DNA of 64,000 nucleotides from Bog-756 sp038210245 (GTDB lineage Bacteria; Actinomycetota; Acidimicrobiia; Acidimicrobiales; RAAP-2). Of the stretch, positions 32,325-42,280 are shown piece by piece. The stretch covers positions 24,760-88,759 of the forward strand of contig JBBQWW010000007.1 of the NCBI GenBank assembly GCA_038210245.1, written 5' to 3'. The position numbers and the translations under genes are program-made. Position 1 is the first letter of the stretch, and the number at the start of each line of letters is the position of its first letter. The notes beneath the pieces were generated by a model, which saw only the letters and a program-made list of their open reading frames with translations, was not told the origin of the DNA and did no database searches.

Positions 32325-33131
32325 TCATTGGGAGGTGCCGGTCGCTCCGCCACCCGGCCCCCGCCCGGGCGACCAGTCGGGGTCGAGTTCGAAGAACTGG
32401 TGGACCAGTGCCTCGAGGCCCACGGCGAAGATGGTCCACTCCTGTTCCGCCCCGTTGGGTCCGGTCGGCCGGAGGATGACCTTCCGGGCACTGGCGTCCA
32501 GCCGGTTCCGCAGCCCATATCCCTCGCTCAACGAGTCTTCGGCGATGACGAAGTCGTGGAGGGTGAACCGCTCCCGGAGCCGGAGGCCGAGGAACGATGC
32601 CATGGCCCCGTAGAGGGCCTCGATCCTCTCGGTGTAGGCGTGGAACCCGGACAGCAGGGCCGCCTCGATCCGCTGGTGCTCGTCGGTGGGTTGCCCGGAG
32701 GCGGACTGCGCCCAGACCCCGATCGACAGGGGCCAGTTCTTCGACTGCAGGACGGCCTGGGCATTGAGGGAGCCTCCGACCCGGCACAGTTCGCGCAAGG
32801 AGGCCTTACGATCCTGGGGCGTGCCGACGGCGAGCTGCTGCAGGATGGGTGAGACCGTGTCCATGGCGGCGTCGATCTCCTCCTTGCTGCCGCCCCGGGC
32901 CAGGGTGACCAGCACATCGGTCTGGTAGTCGGCCAGGTTGTCCCATACCCGACGGATGACCGAGGCGTTGGTGATCCGGACCCCGGTGTCCTCCTCCAGC
33001 CGGTCGAAGACCCGTTTGAAGGTGAGGGCCTCGGCCCCAGAGCTGAGTCCCTCCTCCCTGAGCATGGCCCGACCGGTCTCGAGCAGCAGCTGGCGCAACT
33101 CCTCTCGGCTGTGCCGGGTCGTCTTGGACAT
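32325..33131 (-). CDS. TetR-like transcriptional regulator
   Basis: 268 residues. Residues about 8-70 form a TetR-type HTH (REELRQLLLETGRAMLREEG, LTFKRVFDRLEEDTGVRITNASVIRRVW), slightly longer than usual between helices 1 and 2. The C-terminal part would bind ligand and dimerise; nothing identifies the ligand. ATG at 33131, with a GTG one codon upstream. The C-terminus ends in a Gly/Pro-rich tail. No palindromic target was evident in its short upstream gap. Confidence 0.75.
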   Translation of the reverse strand: MSKTTRHSREELRQLLLETGRAMLREEGLSSGAEALTFKRVFDRLEEDTGVRITNASVIRRVWDNLADYQTDVLVTLARGGSKEEIDAAMDTVSPILQQLAVGTPQDRKASLRELCRVGGSLNAQAVLQSKNWPLSIGVWAQSASGQPTDEHQRIEAALLSGFHAYTERIEALYGAMASFLGLRLRERFTLHDFVIAEDSLSEGYGLRNRLDASARKVILRPTGPNGAEQEWTIFAVGLEALVHQFFELDPDWSPGRGPGGGATGTSQ

Positions 33132-33243
33132 CACTCGGTCGCACCCCTCAGGTCGGACGCTTCTGGTCAGGACGTCTGACCGCTCATCGTTGACCAGACC
33201 GGTGGCCAGATCAAGCTCCGGGCGTCGGGTGACCCACTCCGAC

Positions 33244-33681
33244 CTAGTGGCCGAGGGCTGCGGTGATCTCGTCGATGGCGGCCTGCTCGGCCGCACCGAC
33301 GTCCTGGCCGTGCTCGCGATGGGCGGCCGCCACCTGGTGGGTCAAGGTCACGATGAACCGGCGGTAGTCGTCGACCTCGGCCGGCGTGGCCTTGCCCTGG
33401 AGAAGGGTGACGGCCTCGCCCAGCTGCTGCAGCCCGTGCTGTTTGAGCTCCTCGGGCGAGTGGGCGCGGGTGTGGTCCCGCTGGGGCTTGGCGGCCACGA
33501 TCTCGTCGAGGAGCTCGCTCTCGCCGTGCTGCTTCCTCGCCTCGACGTAGGCCTTGGCCATGGCGATGGACTCCCGGATGGCCCCTCCTTTCTGAGCGGT
33601 GAGGACGATCATGCCGGCGCTGGGTGGTGCCTCCAGGAGGAGCTGCCACTCCTCGATCGAGAAGTCGGACGAGGTGGTCAT
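33244..33681 (-). CDS. Conserved small helical protein of unknown function
   Basis: 145 residues starting MTTSSDFSIEEWQLLLEAP, followed by ARKQHGESELLDEIV and a helical, Glu/Gln/His-rich C-terminus (VAAAHREHGQDVGAAEQAAIDEI). I do not recognise an enzymatic domain. ATG at 33681 is preferred because AGGAGAG stands upstream; a longer frame from 33729 lacks a good binding site. It lies downstream of aceE on the same strand in the opposite order of transcription (aceE is transcribed away toward it), so read-through from its own promoter in the 72-base gap is probable. Confidence 0.65.
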   Translation of the reverse strand: MTTSSDFSIEEWQLLLEAPPSAGMIVLTAQKGGAIRESIAMAKAYVEARKQHGESELLDEIVAAKPQRDHTRAHSPEELKQHGLQQLGEAVTLLQGKATPAEVDDYRRFIVTLTHQVAAAHREHGQDVGAAEQAAIDEITAALGH

Positions 33682-33753
33682 CAGTGCTCTCCTGTCGTTG
33701 GTCCGCTGGGTACCGTGCGCGTCCCTCACCGTAGCGACCGGGACGACCGCCGT

Positions 33754-36486
33754 TCAGTCGGACCAGGGGTCGTCCGTGCCGGGGTCGATGCCGTACCGCT
33801 CGATGGCCCGGGCCGCGGTGTCGGCGGGAAGCAACCCCTCGGCGGCCAGGCTGGACAGAACGGCCACGGCCACGTGGGCCGCGTCCACCTCGAAGTAGCG
33901 CCGCAGGACCTCCCGGGTGTCCGACCGGCCGAAGCCGTCGGTGCCGAGCGAGGTGAACCGGCGGGGCATCCAGCGGGCCACCTGGTCGGGGACCGAGCGC
34001 ATGAAGTCGGTGACGGCCACGATGGGGCCGCCCGAGCCGTCCAGGGACTCGGTGACGTAGGGACGACGGGCCGGTTGGCCCGGGTGGAGCCGGTTCCAGC
34101 GCTCTACGGAGATGGCGTCCTCCCGCAAGGACTTGTACGAAGTCACCGACCAGACTTCGGCGTCGACCCCCCACTCTTCAGCCAGCAGCCTCTGGGCCTC
34201 CACCGTCTCCTTCCAGGCCGAGCCAGAGAACAGCAGGGTGGCTCGCACCGACGCCTCGGCGGCCCCGCCCTCCGACCGGTCGGCCGCCCCCTCGCCGAAG
34301 CGGTAGAGGCCCTTGATGGTCCCGAGGCGGACCCGCTCGGCCTCGTCGGGATCGGGGGGCAGCGCCGGCATCGGGTAGTTCTCGTGGTAGAGGGTCAAGT
34401 ACCAGTACCGGTCCTCGGCGTCAGGCCCGGTCATCCGCCGGATCCCATCCTCGACGATGGCCGCCACCTCATAGGAGAAGGCCGGGTCGTAGGCAGCCAC
34501 GCTGGGCACGGTGGAGGCCAGGAGCAGCGAGTGGCCGTCCTGGTGCTGCAGGCCCTCGCCGTTGAGGGTGGTCCGTCCGGCCGTGCATCCGAGCAGGAAG
34601 CCCCGGCCCCGAGCGTCGGCCAGGGCCCAGAGGAGGTCACCCACCCGCTGGAAGCCGAACATGGAGTAGAAGAGGTAGAAGGGGATCATGGGCTCGCCCC
34701 AGGTGGCGTACGAGGTGGCCGCCGCCGTGAACGTGGCCATGGCTCCGGCCTCGCTGATGCCCTCCTGCAGGACCTGGCCTGAGGGGCTCTCGGCGTAGTG
34801 CAGGGCCAGTCCGGCGTCGACCGGCGTGTAGCGCTGGCCCTCGGGGGCGTAGATCTGCACCTCGCTGATGAGGGATTCGAGGCCGAAGGTGCGGGCCTCG
34901 TCGGAGACGATGGGCACGACGCGCCGCCCGATGGCCGGGTCCCGCACCAGGGACCGCAGTAACCGGGCGAAGGCCATGGTGGTGGACACCGACTGCCGTC
35001 CCGAGCCGGCCGACAGGTCGGCGAAGCCGGCCGGGTCCGGGGGCGGCAGCGGCTGGGCCCGGACCACCCGGCGGGGGAGGGGACCCCCCAAGGCCTTCCG
35101 GCGCTCCGCCAGGTACACCGCGGCCTTGGCGTCGGTCGGGGGCCTGAAGTACGGGGGCAGGTCGGCGTCGAGGGCGTGCTCGGGGATCTCGTCGTGGAGG
35201 AAGAGTCGGTTCCGGAGGGTGAGCAGCTGGGCCTTGGTCATCTTCTTGATCTGGTGGGTGGCGTTGCGGGCTTCGATCTCGGGGCCGAGCGTCCACCCCT
35301 TGATGGTCTTGGCCAGAATGGCGGTGGGCGCCCCCACGTGCTCGGTGGCCGCCTTGTAGGCGGCGTAGAGCTTGCGGTAGTCGTGCCCCCCCCGGGGCAG
35401 GGACTGGAGCTCCTCGTCGGACAGGTGGGCTACCAGCGCTGTCAGGCGGGGGTCGGGCCCGAAGAAGTGCTCCCGGATGTAGGCCCCTGACTCGGTGGCG
35501 TACTTCTGGAACTCACCGTCGACCGTGGAGTTCATCCTGTTGAGCAGGACTCCCTCGACGTCCTTGGCCAACAGGTCGTCCCAGGTCCGGCCCCAGATGA
35601 CCTTGATCACGTTCCAGCCCGCCCCCCGGAAGAGGGCCTCGAACTCCTGGATGACCTTGCCGTTGCCCCGGACCGGTCCGTCCAGCCGCTGCAGGTTGCA
35701 GTTGACCACGAAGACCAGGTTGTCCAGGTGCTCCCGCCCGGCCATGCCCAGGGCACCGATGGTCTCGGGCTCGTCGAACTCCCCATCCCCCACGAAGCCC
35801 CAGACCCGACTGGCCGAGGTGTCGGCCAGTCCTCGGGCGTGGAGGTATCGGCTGGTGTGGGCCTGGGCGATGGCGTTGAGGGGCCCGAGCCCCATCGACA
35901 CCGTGGGGTACTCCCAGAACTCGGGCATCAGCCGGGGGTGCGGATAGGAGGAGAGGCCGTCGACCCCCACTTCGAAGCGGAAGTTGTCCAGCTGCTCTTC
36001 GGACAGACGGCCCTCGACGAAGGCCCGGGCGTAGATGCCGGGAGAGGCATGGCCCTGGAAGTACACCTGGTCACCCGGTGCGCCACCCTCCTTGCCCCGG
36101 AAGAAGTGGTTGAACCCCACCTCGTAGAGGGAGGCCGAACTGGCGTAGGTGGAGAGGTGGCCCCCGATGGCCTCGGACCGCACGTTGGCCCGGACCACCA
36201 TCACCGCGGCGTTCCACCGGATATAGGCCCGGATGCGCCGTTCGAGGTACTCGTCGCCGGGGAAGTCGGGCTCCTCGTCCGAGGGGATGGTGTTGACGTA
36301 GGGGGAGGAGACCGTGGCCGGGAAGTCCACGTGCTTCTGGCCGGCCCGCTCGAGAATCCGCATCAACAGGTAGCGGGCCCGGGTCCGGCCATGGACATCG
36401 ACGATGTCGTCGAAGGCGTCCAACCATTCGGCGGTTTCGGCGGGGTCGGCGTCGGGTAGCTGGTGGCTCACTCCGTCGAACAGCAC
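33754..36486 (-). CDS. aceE: Pyruvate dehydrogenase E1 component, homodimeric AceE
   Basis: 910 residues, full AceE length. Thiamine-PP motif GDGEFDEPE (233-241) with NCNLQRLDGPVRGNGKV following; other family segments are HVDFPATVSSPYVNTI, GGHLSTYASSASLYEVGFNHFF and TFTAAATSYATWGEPMIPFY. Decarboxylates pyruvate and acetylates lipoyl-E2. GTG at 36486 has GGGAGG directly upstream (tight spacing); GTG at 36471 is an alternative. Its E2 and E3 partners are not in the operon; an E2 and Lpd lie about 5 kb away on the other strand. Confidence 0.95.
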   Translation of the reverse strand: MLFDGVSHQLPDADPAETAEWLDAFDDIVDVHGRTRARYLLMRILERAGQKHVDFPATVSSPYVNTIPSDEEPDFPGDEYLERRIRAYIRWNAAVMVVRANVRSEAIGGHLSTYASSASLYEVGFNHFFRGKEGGAPGDQVYFQGHASPGIYARAFVEGRLSEEQLDNFRFEVGVDGLSSYPHPRLMPEFWEYPTVSMGLGPLNAIAQAHTSRYLHARGLADTSASRVWGFVGDGEFDEPETIGALGMAGREHLDNLVFVVNCNLQRLDGPVRGNGKVIQEFEALFRGAGWNVIKVIWGRTWDDLLAKDVEGVLLNRMNSTVDGEFQKYATESGAYIREHFFGPDPRLTALVAHLSDEELQSLPRGGHDYRKLYAAYKAATEHVGAPTAILAKTIKGWTLGPEIEARNATHQIKKMTKAQLLTLRNRLFLHDEIPEHALDADLPPYFRPPTDAKAAVYLAERRKALGGPLPRRVVRAQPLPPPDPAGFADLSAGSGRQSVSTTMAFARLLRSLVRDPAIGRRVVPIVSDEARTFGLESLISEVQIYAPEGQRYTPVDAGLALHYAESPSGQVLQEGISEAGAMATFTAAATSYATWGEPMIPFYLFYSMFGFQRVGDLLWALADARGRGFLLGCTAGRTTLNGEGLQHQDGHSLLLASTVPSVAAYDPAFSYEVAAIVEDGIRRMTGPDAEDRYWYLTLYHENYPMPALPPDPDEAERVRLGTIKGLYRFGEGAADRSEGGAAEASVRATLLFSGSAWKETVEAQRLLAEEWGVDAEVWSVTSYKSLREDAISVERWNRLHPGQPARRPYVTESLDGSGGPIVAVTDFMRSVPDQVARWMPRRFTSLGTDGFGRSDTREVLRRYFEVDAAHVAVAVLSSLAAEGLLPADTAARAIERYGIDPGTDDPWSD

Positions 36487-36583
36487 CCTCCCATGCTTCC
36501 ACTCACCGGACGGCAAGGGAAGTCGGTGACGGGCGGGACGGCGGAGGTCCCTCGGTGCCGTCCCGATCGGGCATGCTGTGCCG

Positions 36584-37033
36584 ATGCCCGCACAGAGCGA
36601 CCCCGCCGCCGCCGCCACCGTCGCCTACACCGACGGTTCGTGCCGCGGGAATCCCGGACCTGGAGGATGGGCCTGGGCCGTTGACGGCGGACCGTCGGAC
36701 AGCGGGGGAGAGGCCCACACCACCAATCAGCGGATGGAGGTCATGGCAGTGATCCGGGCCCTCCAAGCGCTGCCCGGGCCGGTGCACATCGTGAGTGACT
36801 CGACCTACGTGGTCAACTGCTTCCGCAACGAGTGGTGGGTGGGCTGGAAGCGGCGGGGCTGGCGGAACACCCAGGGCAAGCCCGTGGCCAACCAGGACCT
36901 CTGGCAGGAGCTGTTGGCCCTGGCCCTCGACCCTGACCGCCCGGTCACCTTCGCCTGGGTGAAGGGTCACTCGGGAGACCGGATGAACGACCAGGTCGAC
37001 CTGTTGGCCACCCAGGCCGCCGATCGTCAGTAG
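36584..37033 (+). CDS. rnhA: Ribonuclease HI
   Basis: Cleaves RNA in RNA-DNA hybrids. 149 residues with the acidic catalytic residues Asp17 (YTDGSCRGNPGPGGW), Glu52 (TTNQRMEVMA), Asp72 (VSDSTYVV) and Asp139 (NDQVDLLA). ATG at 36584. Divergent from aceE with a 97-base shared promoter gap. Confidence 0.94.
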   Translation: MPAQSDPAAAATVAYTDGSCRGNPGPGGWAWAVDGGPSDSGGEAHTTNQRMEVMAVIRALQALPGPVHIVSDSTYVVNCFRNEWWVGWKRRGWRNTQGKPVANQDLWQELLALALDPDRPVTFAWVKGHSGDRMNDQVDLLATQAADRQ

Positions 37034-37114
37034 CCCGGGAGCTTCCGGCAAGGTCCGACCGGCCCCTCCTGACCCCGTTTGGGTTCCCGCTCCTCCCTCC
37101 CGTAACCTGCTGCC

Positions 37115-37882
37115 ATGGAGATCCAAGGAAGTTCAGCCATCATTACCGGCGGTGCCTCGGGCCTGGGTGAGGCCACGGCCCGCAACCTGGCCTCGCGGGG
37201 CGTGCGGGTCACCGTCTTCGACCGCAACGAGGAACGGGGCAAGGAAGTGGTGGCCGAGATCGGGGCCAACGCCAACTTCATCGGCGGTGACGTCACCGAG
37301 CCCGACGACTGCCAGAAGGCCGTCGACCAGGCCGCTGACGGCGGCCAACTCAGGATCGCCGTCAACTGCGCCGGAACCGGCTGGGTCGGGCGGGTCATCA
37401 ACCGTGACGGGTCGCCCCACGACCTCCAGCCGTTCCAGTTCATCCAGAACCTCAACGTGATCGGCACGTTCAACGTCATGACCAAGGCCGCCTCGGTCAT
37501 CGCCACCGTCGACCCACAGGCGAACGGTGAGCGCGGCGTCATCGTCAACACCGCCTCGGTGGCCGCCTTCGACGGTCAGATCGGCCAGCTGGCCTACTCG
37601 GCGTCCAAGGGTGCCATCGTGGGCATGACCCTTCCCGCCGCCCGTGACCTGGCCGTGGTCGGGATCCGGGTCCTGGCCATCGCCCCGGGGCTGTTCAACA
37701 CCCCGTTGCTGGCCATGCTCCCCGACGAGGCGCGCGACGAGTTGGCCAAGTCGGTCAACTTCCCCAAGCGGCTCGGCGATCCGGCGGAGTTCGGAGAGCT
37801 GGTGGCCCACATCGCCTCCAACAGCTACCTCAACGCGGAGGTCATCCGGCTCGACGGCGGTATCCGGATGCCACCCAAGTAG
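37115..37882 (+). CDS. SDR-family 3-hydroxyacyl-CoA dehydrogenase (type 2-like)
   Basis: 255 residues; TGGASGLGEATA nucleotide-binding motif, acidic FDRNEE selecting NAD, NCAGTGWVGR, active site around NTASVAAFDGQIGQLAYSASK (Ser, Tyr, Lys). The length and the FNTPLLAMLPDEAR region match HSD17B10/3-hydroxy-2-methylbutyryl-CoA-type dehydrogenases of beta-oxidation and isoleucine breakdown. ATG at 37115. Confidence 0.88.
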   Translation: MEIQGSSAIITGGASGLGEATARNLASRGVRVTVFDRNEERGKEVVAEIGANANFIGGDVTEPDDCQKAVDQAADGGQLRIAVNCAGTGWVGRVINRDGSPHDLQPFQFIQNLNVIGTFNVMTKAASVIATVDPQANGERGVIVNTASVAAFDGQIGQLAYSASKGAIVGMTLPAARDLAVVGIRVLAIAPGLFNTPLLAMLPDEARDELAKSVNFPKRLGDPAEFGELVAHIASNSYLNAEVIRLDGGIRMPPK

Positions 37883-37969
37883 TCCGGCGACCCTCGGCTC
37901 GACCGGCCACCGAGGTCCTGTCGAGGGGCGGAACGGCCACTGGTCGGCGGTAGTCTCGCCGGCAACGCC

Positions 37970-38965
37970 ATGACCTCGACCGCCTCCCCACCGTCGCCTG
38001 CCGCCCCCCGCGTGGGCGATGCCATCATTCGGACCGTCGGGCTCACCAAGGTCTACGCCGGGTCGGAGGCCCGGGCCGTGGACGGTCTGGACCTCGAGGT
38101 GGCCCAGGGGGAGATCTTCGGGCTCCTCGGGCCCAACGGCGCCGGCAAGACCACCACCGCGGGCATGCTCACCACCCGCGTCGTCCCCACCTCCGGTCAG
38201 GCCCTGGTCGGCGGGATCGACGTGGTGGCCCATCCGGCGCTGGCCAAGCAGATCCTCGGCATCGTCAGCCAACAGAACACCCTCGACCGCCAGCTCACCG
38301 TGTGGGAGAACCTCTACTTCCACGGCCGGCTCTTCGGCATCCCGACCCGGCGGTCGCGGACCATCGCCACCGAGCTGTTGGAGCAGTTCCAGCTGGAGCG
38401 GTGGTCAGGGGCCTCGGTCTATGCCCTGTCCGGCGGCATGGCCCAGCGGCTGATGGTGGCCCGGGCCATCTTCCACCGACCGGCGGTCCTCTTCCTCGAC
38501 GAACCCACCGCCGGGCTCGACCCCCAGAGCCGGCTGGCCCTGTGGGAGACACTCCGATCCCTCAACGCCGATGGGCAGACCATCCTGCTGACCACCCACT
38601 ACATGGAGGAGGCCGACCAGCTGTGCGGCCGGGTGGCCATCATGGACCGGGGGCGGATCCTGGCCTTGGACACACCGGCCGCCCTCAAGCAGGCGGTCGA
38701 CGCCGACACCATCGTCACCGTGGTGGTCGGAGGCGACCGATCCGAGTTGGCCCGGGAGCTCAGTGGCCGCCTCGGTGGGGTGACCCGGACCCGGACCACC
38801 GAAACTGGGGTGGAGCTCCACGTGAAGGGCCAGGATCGCCTGCTACCCCGGGTGGTCGCCGCCGCCGAGGAGGCCGGGTTCCCGGTGCTCGACCTCTCCG
38901 TCACCGAGCCCACCCTTGAGACGGTCTTCATCAACCTCACCGGCAAGGAGCTCCGGGAGGGATGA
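37970..38965 (+). CDS. ABC transporter ATP-binding protein, DrrA type
   Basis: 331 residues: Walker A GPNGAGKTTT, signature ALSGGMAQRLMVARA, Walker B VLFLDEPTAGLDPQ, switch His in LTTHYMEEADQLC, plus a C-terminal accessory domain of about 90 residues typical of DrrA/daunorubicin-resistance-type exporters. Pairs with the permease gene that overlaps its stop (ATGA). Substrate: drug, lipid or polymer, undetermined. Confidence 0.92.
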   Translation: MTSTASPPSPAAPRVGDAIIRTVGLTKVYAGSEARAVDGLDLEVAQGEIFGLLGPNGAGKTTTAGMLTTRVVPTSGQALVGGIDVVAHPALAKQILGIVSQQNTLDRQLTVWENLYFHGRLFGIPTRRSRTIATELLEQFQLERWSGASVYALSGGMAQRLMVARAIFHRPAVLFLDEPTAGLDPQSRLALWETLRSLNADGQTILLTTHYMEEADQLCGRVAIMDRGRILALDTPAALKQAVDADTIVTVVVGGDRSELARELSGRLGGVTRTRTTETGVELHVKGQDRLLPRVVAAAEEAGFPVLDLSVTEPTLETVFINLTGKELREG

Positions 38966-39861
38966 GCACCCTCGAATCCGGGGCGACCCCTCCGGCTCCC
39001 AACGCCCACGAGGCCATGCAGCTGCGACCCACCCGCTCGACGTTCGACGCCGGCCGGACGGCCCTGGCCGCCCTCATCCTCCGGGACCTGGTGGTCCTGC
39101 GCAAGCACTGGCTGGAGTTCATCATCAGGGTGCTGGTCCAGCCGTTCCTCCTGTGCTTCGTCTTCCTCTACGTGTTCCCGAAGATCGGCCAGGGCATCGG
39201 CGGGGGTGGCGGCCCGGTGGCCGAGTCGGCCTTTGCCACGCTGCTGGTGCCCGGGGTGGTGGGGATCTCCATCCTCTTCCAAGGTGTCCAGTCGGTAGCC
39301 CTGGTCATGTCCCAGGAGTTCGGATTCACCCGCGAGATCGAGGACCGGGTGCAGGCCCCCTGCCCGATCTGGCTGGTGGCCATGGCCAAGGTCCTGTCGG
39401 GAGCGGTCCAGGGCCTCATCTCGGCCGTCATCGTGCTGCCCATCGCCTCGGTGGTGCACGCCAAGGGAGTCGAGGCCCACCTCACCCTCCACTGGTGGAT
39501 CATCGTCACGCTGGTCCCCTTGGCCTGCGTGACGATGGCCTCGTTGGGCCTCCTGCTCGGGACCAGCTTCGAGCCCCGCAACATCGGACTGATGTTCGGC
39601 TTCATCATCCTGCCTGTGACCTTTCTCGGAGGGACCTACTACGAGTGGACCCGCCTGGCCCCGATCGAAGTGGGTGGATGGCACTGGCTCCAGACCGTGG
39701 TCCTGATCAATCCGCTGATCTACGTCAACGAGGGGATGCGAGCGGCCCTGACCGACGCCCCGCACATGCACCTCTACATCGTCTACCCGGTGCTGGTCGG
39801 CTTTCTGGCCCTGTTCCTCGGCATCGGGCTGCGCAACTTCCGCCGGCGGGTCCAGTCCTGA
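38962..39861 (+). CDS. ABC-2 type permease
   Basis: 299 residues with six predicted hydrophobic segments (for example FIIRVLVQPFLLCFVFLYVF, VLSGAVQGLISAVIVLPIA, IGLMFGFIILPVTFLGGTYY). Its ATG overlaps the stop of the ATPase gene by 4 bases. Together they form a complete two-gene exporter of the DrrAB kind. Confidence 0.9.
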   Translation: MSTLESGATPPAPNAHEAMQLRPTRSTFDAGRTALAALILRDLVVLRKHWLEFIIRVLVQPFLLCFVFLYVFPKIGQGIGGGGGPVAESAFATLLVPGVVGISILFQGVQSVALVMSQEFGFTREIEDRVQAPCPIWLVAMAKVLSGAVQGLISAVIVLPIASVVHAKGVEAHLTLHWWIIVTLVPLACVTMASLGLLLGTSFEPRNIGLMFGFIILPVTFLGGTYYEWTRLAPIEVGGWHWLQTVVLINPLIYVNEGMRAALTDAPHMHLYIVYPVLVGFLALFLGIGLRNFRRRVQS

Positions 39862-39898
39862 GCCGGCCCCCTCGGGGGTGGGGCCGTAGACTGACCGG

Positions 39899-40699
39899 GT
39901 GGCCGGGGACGAGGGATACCTTCTCGACAACCAGCAGGCCGGGGCGGGTGACCGGCTCAACGCCCTGGCCTCCCTCTTCGATCCCTGGACCTTTCGGCAC
40001 CTCGAGGAACTCGGCCTTCGGGCCGGGTGGCGATGCTGGGAGGTGGGAGCGGGTGGTCCGTCGGTGGCCGGCTGGATGTCCGACCGGGGCGGATCGGTCC
40101 TGGCCACCGACATCGACGTGTCGAGGATGGGTGGCGCCGGGCTCCCGTTCGAGGTGCTGGTCCACGACATCGGGGTCGACCCTCCACCACCGGGCCCCTT
40201 CGACCTGATCCACGCCCGGCTGGTGCTGGTCCACGTGCCCCGGCGGCGGGAGGCCGTGGCGACCATGGTCGGGGCCCTGCGTCCGGGGGGCTGGCTTCTC
40301 GTCGAAGACGCCGATCCGGCGCTCCAGCCCCTGACCTGCATCGACGAGTTCGGCCCGGAGCAGGCCCTGGCCAACAAGTTGCGCCGGGACTTCCGGACCC
40401 TCCTGACCGAGCGGGGCGTTGCTACCGGATTCGGACGCACGCTCCCGCGTGCCCTCCGGGAGGCCGGCCTGGTCGACGTGTCGGCTGACGCCTACTTTCC
40501 CGTGACCGGCGTGGCGTGCACCATCCTCGAGCGAGCCACGGTCGTCCAGATGCGGGAGCACCTGCTCTCGTCCGGCCTGGCCACCGAGGACGAGATCGAC
40601 CGCCACCTGGCCGCCGTGGACTCCGGGGCAATGGACTTCGCCACGTCCCCGATGATCTCGGCATGGGGGCGTCGACCGGTCACGGTCACCGACGGGTAG
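39899..40699 (+). CDS. SAM-dependent methyltransferase
   Basis: 266 residues: Rossmann motif CWEVGAGGPSVAGW, acidic ATDIDVSRM, HARLVLVHVPRRREA and LRPGGWLLVEDADP. The N-terminal EGYLLDNQQAGAGDRLNALASLFDP is shared with a family of actinobacterial methyltransferases of unknown substrate. GTG at 39899. Confidence 0.82.
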   Translation: MAGDEGYLLDNQQAGAGDRLNALASLFDPWTFRHLEELGLRAGWRCWEVGAGGPSVAGWMSDRGGSVLATDIDVSRMGGAGLPFEVLVHDIGVDPPPPGPFDLIHARLVLVHVPRRREAVATMVGALRPGGWLLVEDADPALQPLTCIDEFGPEQALANKLRRDFRTLLTERGVATGFGRTLPRALREAGLVDVSADAYFPVTGVACTILERATVVQMREHLLSSGLATEDEIDRHLAAVDSGAMDFATSPMISAWGRRPVTVTDG

Positions 40700-40771
40700 C
40701 GAGGTGGAGCCGGGTGGTGGACCGATAGGCTGGGCCCGGTTGGCGCAGAGGGCGCCGACCACTGGACGGAG

Positions 40772-42280
40772 GTGGTTCCCACGGCACCCGAGGTGGCAAC
40801 GGATTCAGCGGCATCGGGGGGAGTCGACCAGGGGAACGGCACACAGGAGTCGGAGAAGTCCACCTTCGACGTGGTCATCATCGGTGGCGGCCCGGGTGGC
40901 TACGCCACCGCCCTCTACGGGGCGGCCGCGGGGCTGTCGGTGGCCATCGTCGAGCTCGACAAGGTGGGCGGCACCTGCCTCCACCGGGGCTGTGTGCCGG
41001 CCAAGCAGTTCCTGGAGACGGCATCGGTGTTCCGCACCGTGGCCGCGTCCAGCCAGTTCGGGGTGACGGCCGGCGCCGACCAGCCGATCTCGCCGGTGGT
41101 GGACTTCTCGGTCAGCCAGGCCCGTAAGCAGCAGGTGGTGGACCAGCTGTTCAAGGGGTTGGCCGGCCTCCTGAAGGGTCGGGGCGTCACCGTGTTCGGC
41201 GGGAGCGGTACCCTGCTGCCCGACCACGTGGTGCAGGTATCGGGCAACGACGGCTCCACTACCGAGATCACCGGGACCGACGTGGTGCTCGCCGCCGGCT
41301 CGGTCCCCCGCACCATCCCCGGGTTCGACATCGACGGCACGTTGGTGATGACCTCCGACGAGGTGCTGGCGCTGGACGAGCTGCCGGCGTCCGTGGCGGT
41401 GATCGGTGGGGGGGCCATCGGCTGTGAGTTCGCCTCGATGCTGAGCGATCTGGGTAGCGCGGTGACGGTCTTCGAGGCACTGCCGGGGATCCTCAACGGG
41501 TGTGACGAGGACGTGGTCAAGACGGTGGCCCGTTCGTTCCGCAAGCGGGGCATCGACGTGAAGGCCGGAGTGACCCTGCAGGGCCACACCCCCGATCCCT
41601 CCGGGCGCGGCACCGTGGTCTCCTACCAAGACGGCGAGAAGTTGGCCGTGGACGCCGTGGTGGTGTCGGTCGGGCGCCGCCCCCGTTCCGAGGGCCTGGT
41701 CGCCCCCGGTACCGGCGTGGTGGTGGACGAGCGGGGCTTCGTGGTCACCGACCGGACCATGCGCACCGATGCCGAGGGGGTGTGGGCGGTGGGCGACGTG
41801 GTGGCCGGCACCCCGCAGTTGGCCCACGTGGGGTTCGCCGAGGGGATCGTGGTGATCAAGAGCATCCTGGGAGAGCCGGTGACGCCGGTCGACTACGACC
41901 GGGTGCCTTGGGCCATCTACTGCCATCCCGAGGTGGCCTTCGCCGGTCTCACCGAGGCCGCCGCCACCGCCGCCGGCTACGACGTCGTGGTCAAGAAGGA
42001 CCCTTTCGGAGGCAACAGCCGGGCCCGGATCATCGGGGACACCGAAGGTATGGTCAAGGTGGTGGCCGAACGTCGGCCCGACGGGTCGACCGGTCGCATC
42101 CTCGGGGTCCACATGGTCGGACCCTGGGTCACCGAGCAGCTCGGCGCCGGGTATCTGGCCGTCAACTGGGAGGCCACCGCCGACGAGGTGGCCCACTTCA
42201 TCCAGCCCCATCCGTCCCTCTCCGAGACGTTCGGCGAGACGGTGCAGGCCCTGACCGGAAGGGGGCTCCACGTTGCCTGA
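40772..42280 (+). CDS. lpd: Dihydrolipoamide dehydrogenase (E3)
   Basis: Flavoprotein that reoxidises dihydrolipoyl groups of E2 (and GcvH). The redox-active cysteines are Cys69 and Cys74 in GGTCLHRGCVPAK; FAD motif IIGGGPGGYATAL, NAD motif VIGGGAIGCEFASML, and the C-terminal His-Glu dyad in HPSLSETFGE. The first 30 residues (polar, Ser/Gly/Glu) precede the domain; GTG at 40772 sits very close to its GGAGG, so the true start may be a little downstream. Stop overlaps the E2 gene by 8 bases. Confidence 0.94.
   Translation: MVPTAPEVATDSAASGGVDQGNGTQESEKSTFDVVIIGGGPGGYATALYGAAAGLSVAIVELDKVGGTCLHRGCVPAKQFLETASVFRTVAASSQFGVTAGADQPISPVVDFSVSQARKQQVVDQLFKGLAGLLKGRGVTVFGGSGTLLPDHVVQVSGNDGSTTEITGTDVVLAAGSVPRTIPGFDIDGTLVMTSDEVLALDELPASVAVIGGGAIGCEFASMLSDLGSAVTVFEALPGILNGCDEDVVKTVARSFRKRGIDVKAGVTLQGHTPDPSGRGTVVSYQDGEKLAVDAVVVSVGRRPRSEGLVAPGTGVVVDERGFVVTDRTMRTDAEGVWAVGDVVAGTPQLAHVGFAEGIVVIKSILGEPVTPVDYDRVPWAIYCHPEVAFAGLTEAAATAAGYDVVVKKDPFGGNSRARIIGDTEGMVKVVAERRPDGSTGRILGVHMVGPWVTEQLGAGYLAVNWEATADEVAHFIQPHPSLSETFGETVQALTGRGLHVA

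Noticed and set aside
40772..40862. Transit-like or extra functional domain at the Lpd N-terminus
   Set aside because: The first 30 residues are low-complexity and the start codon is uncertain; no basis for a domain call.
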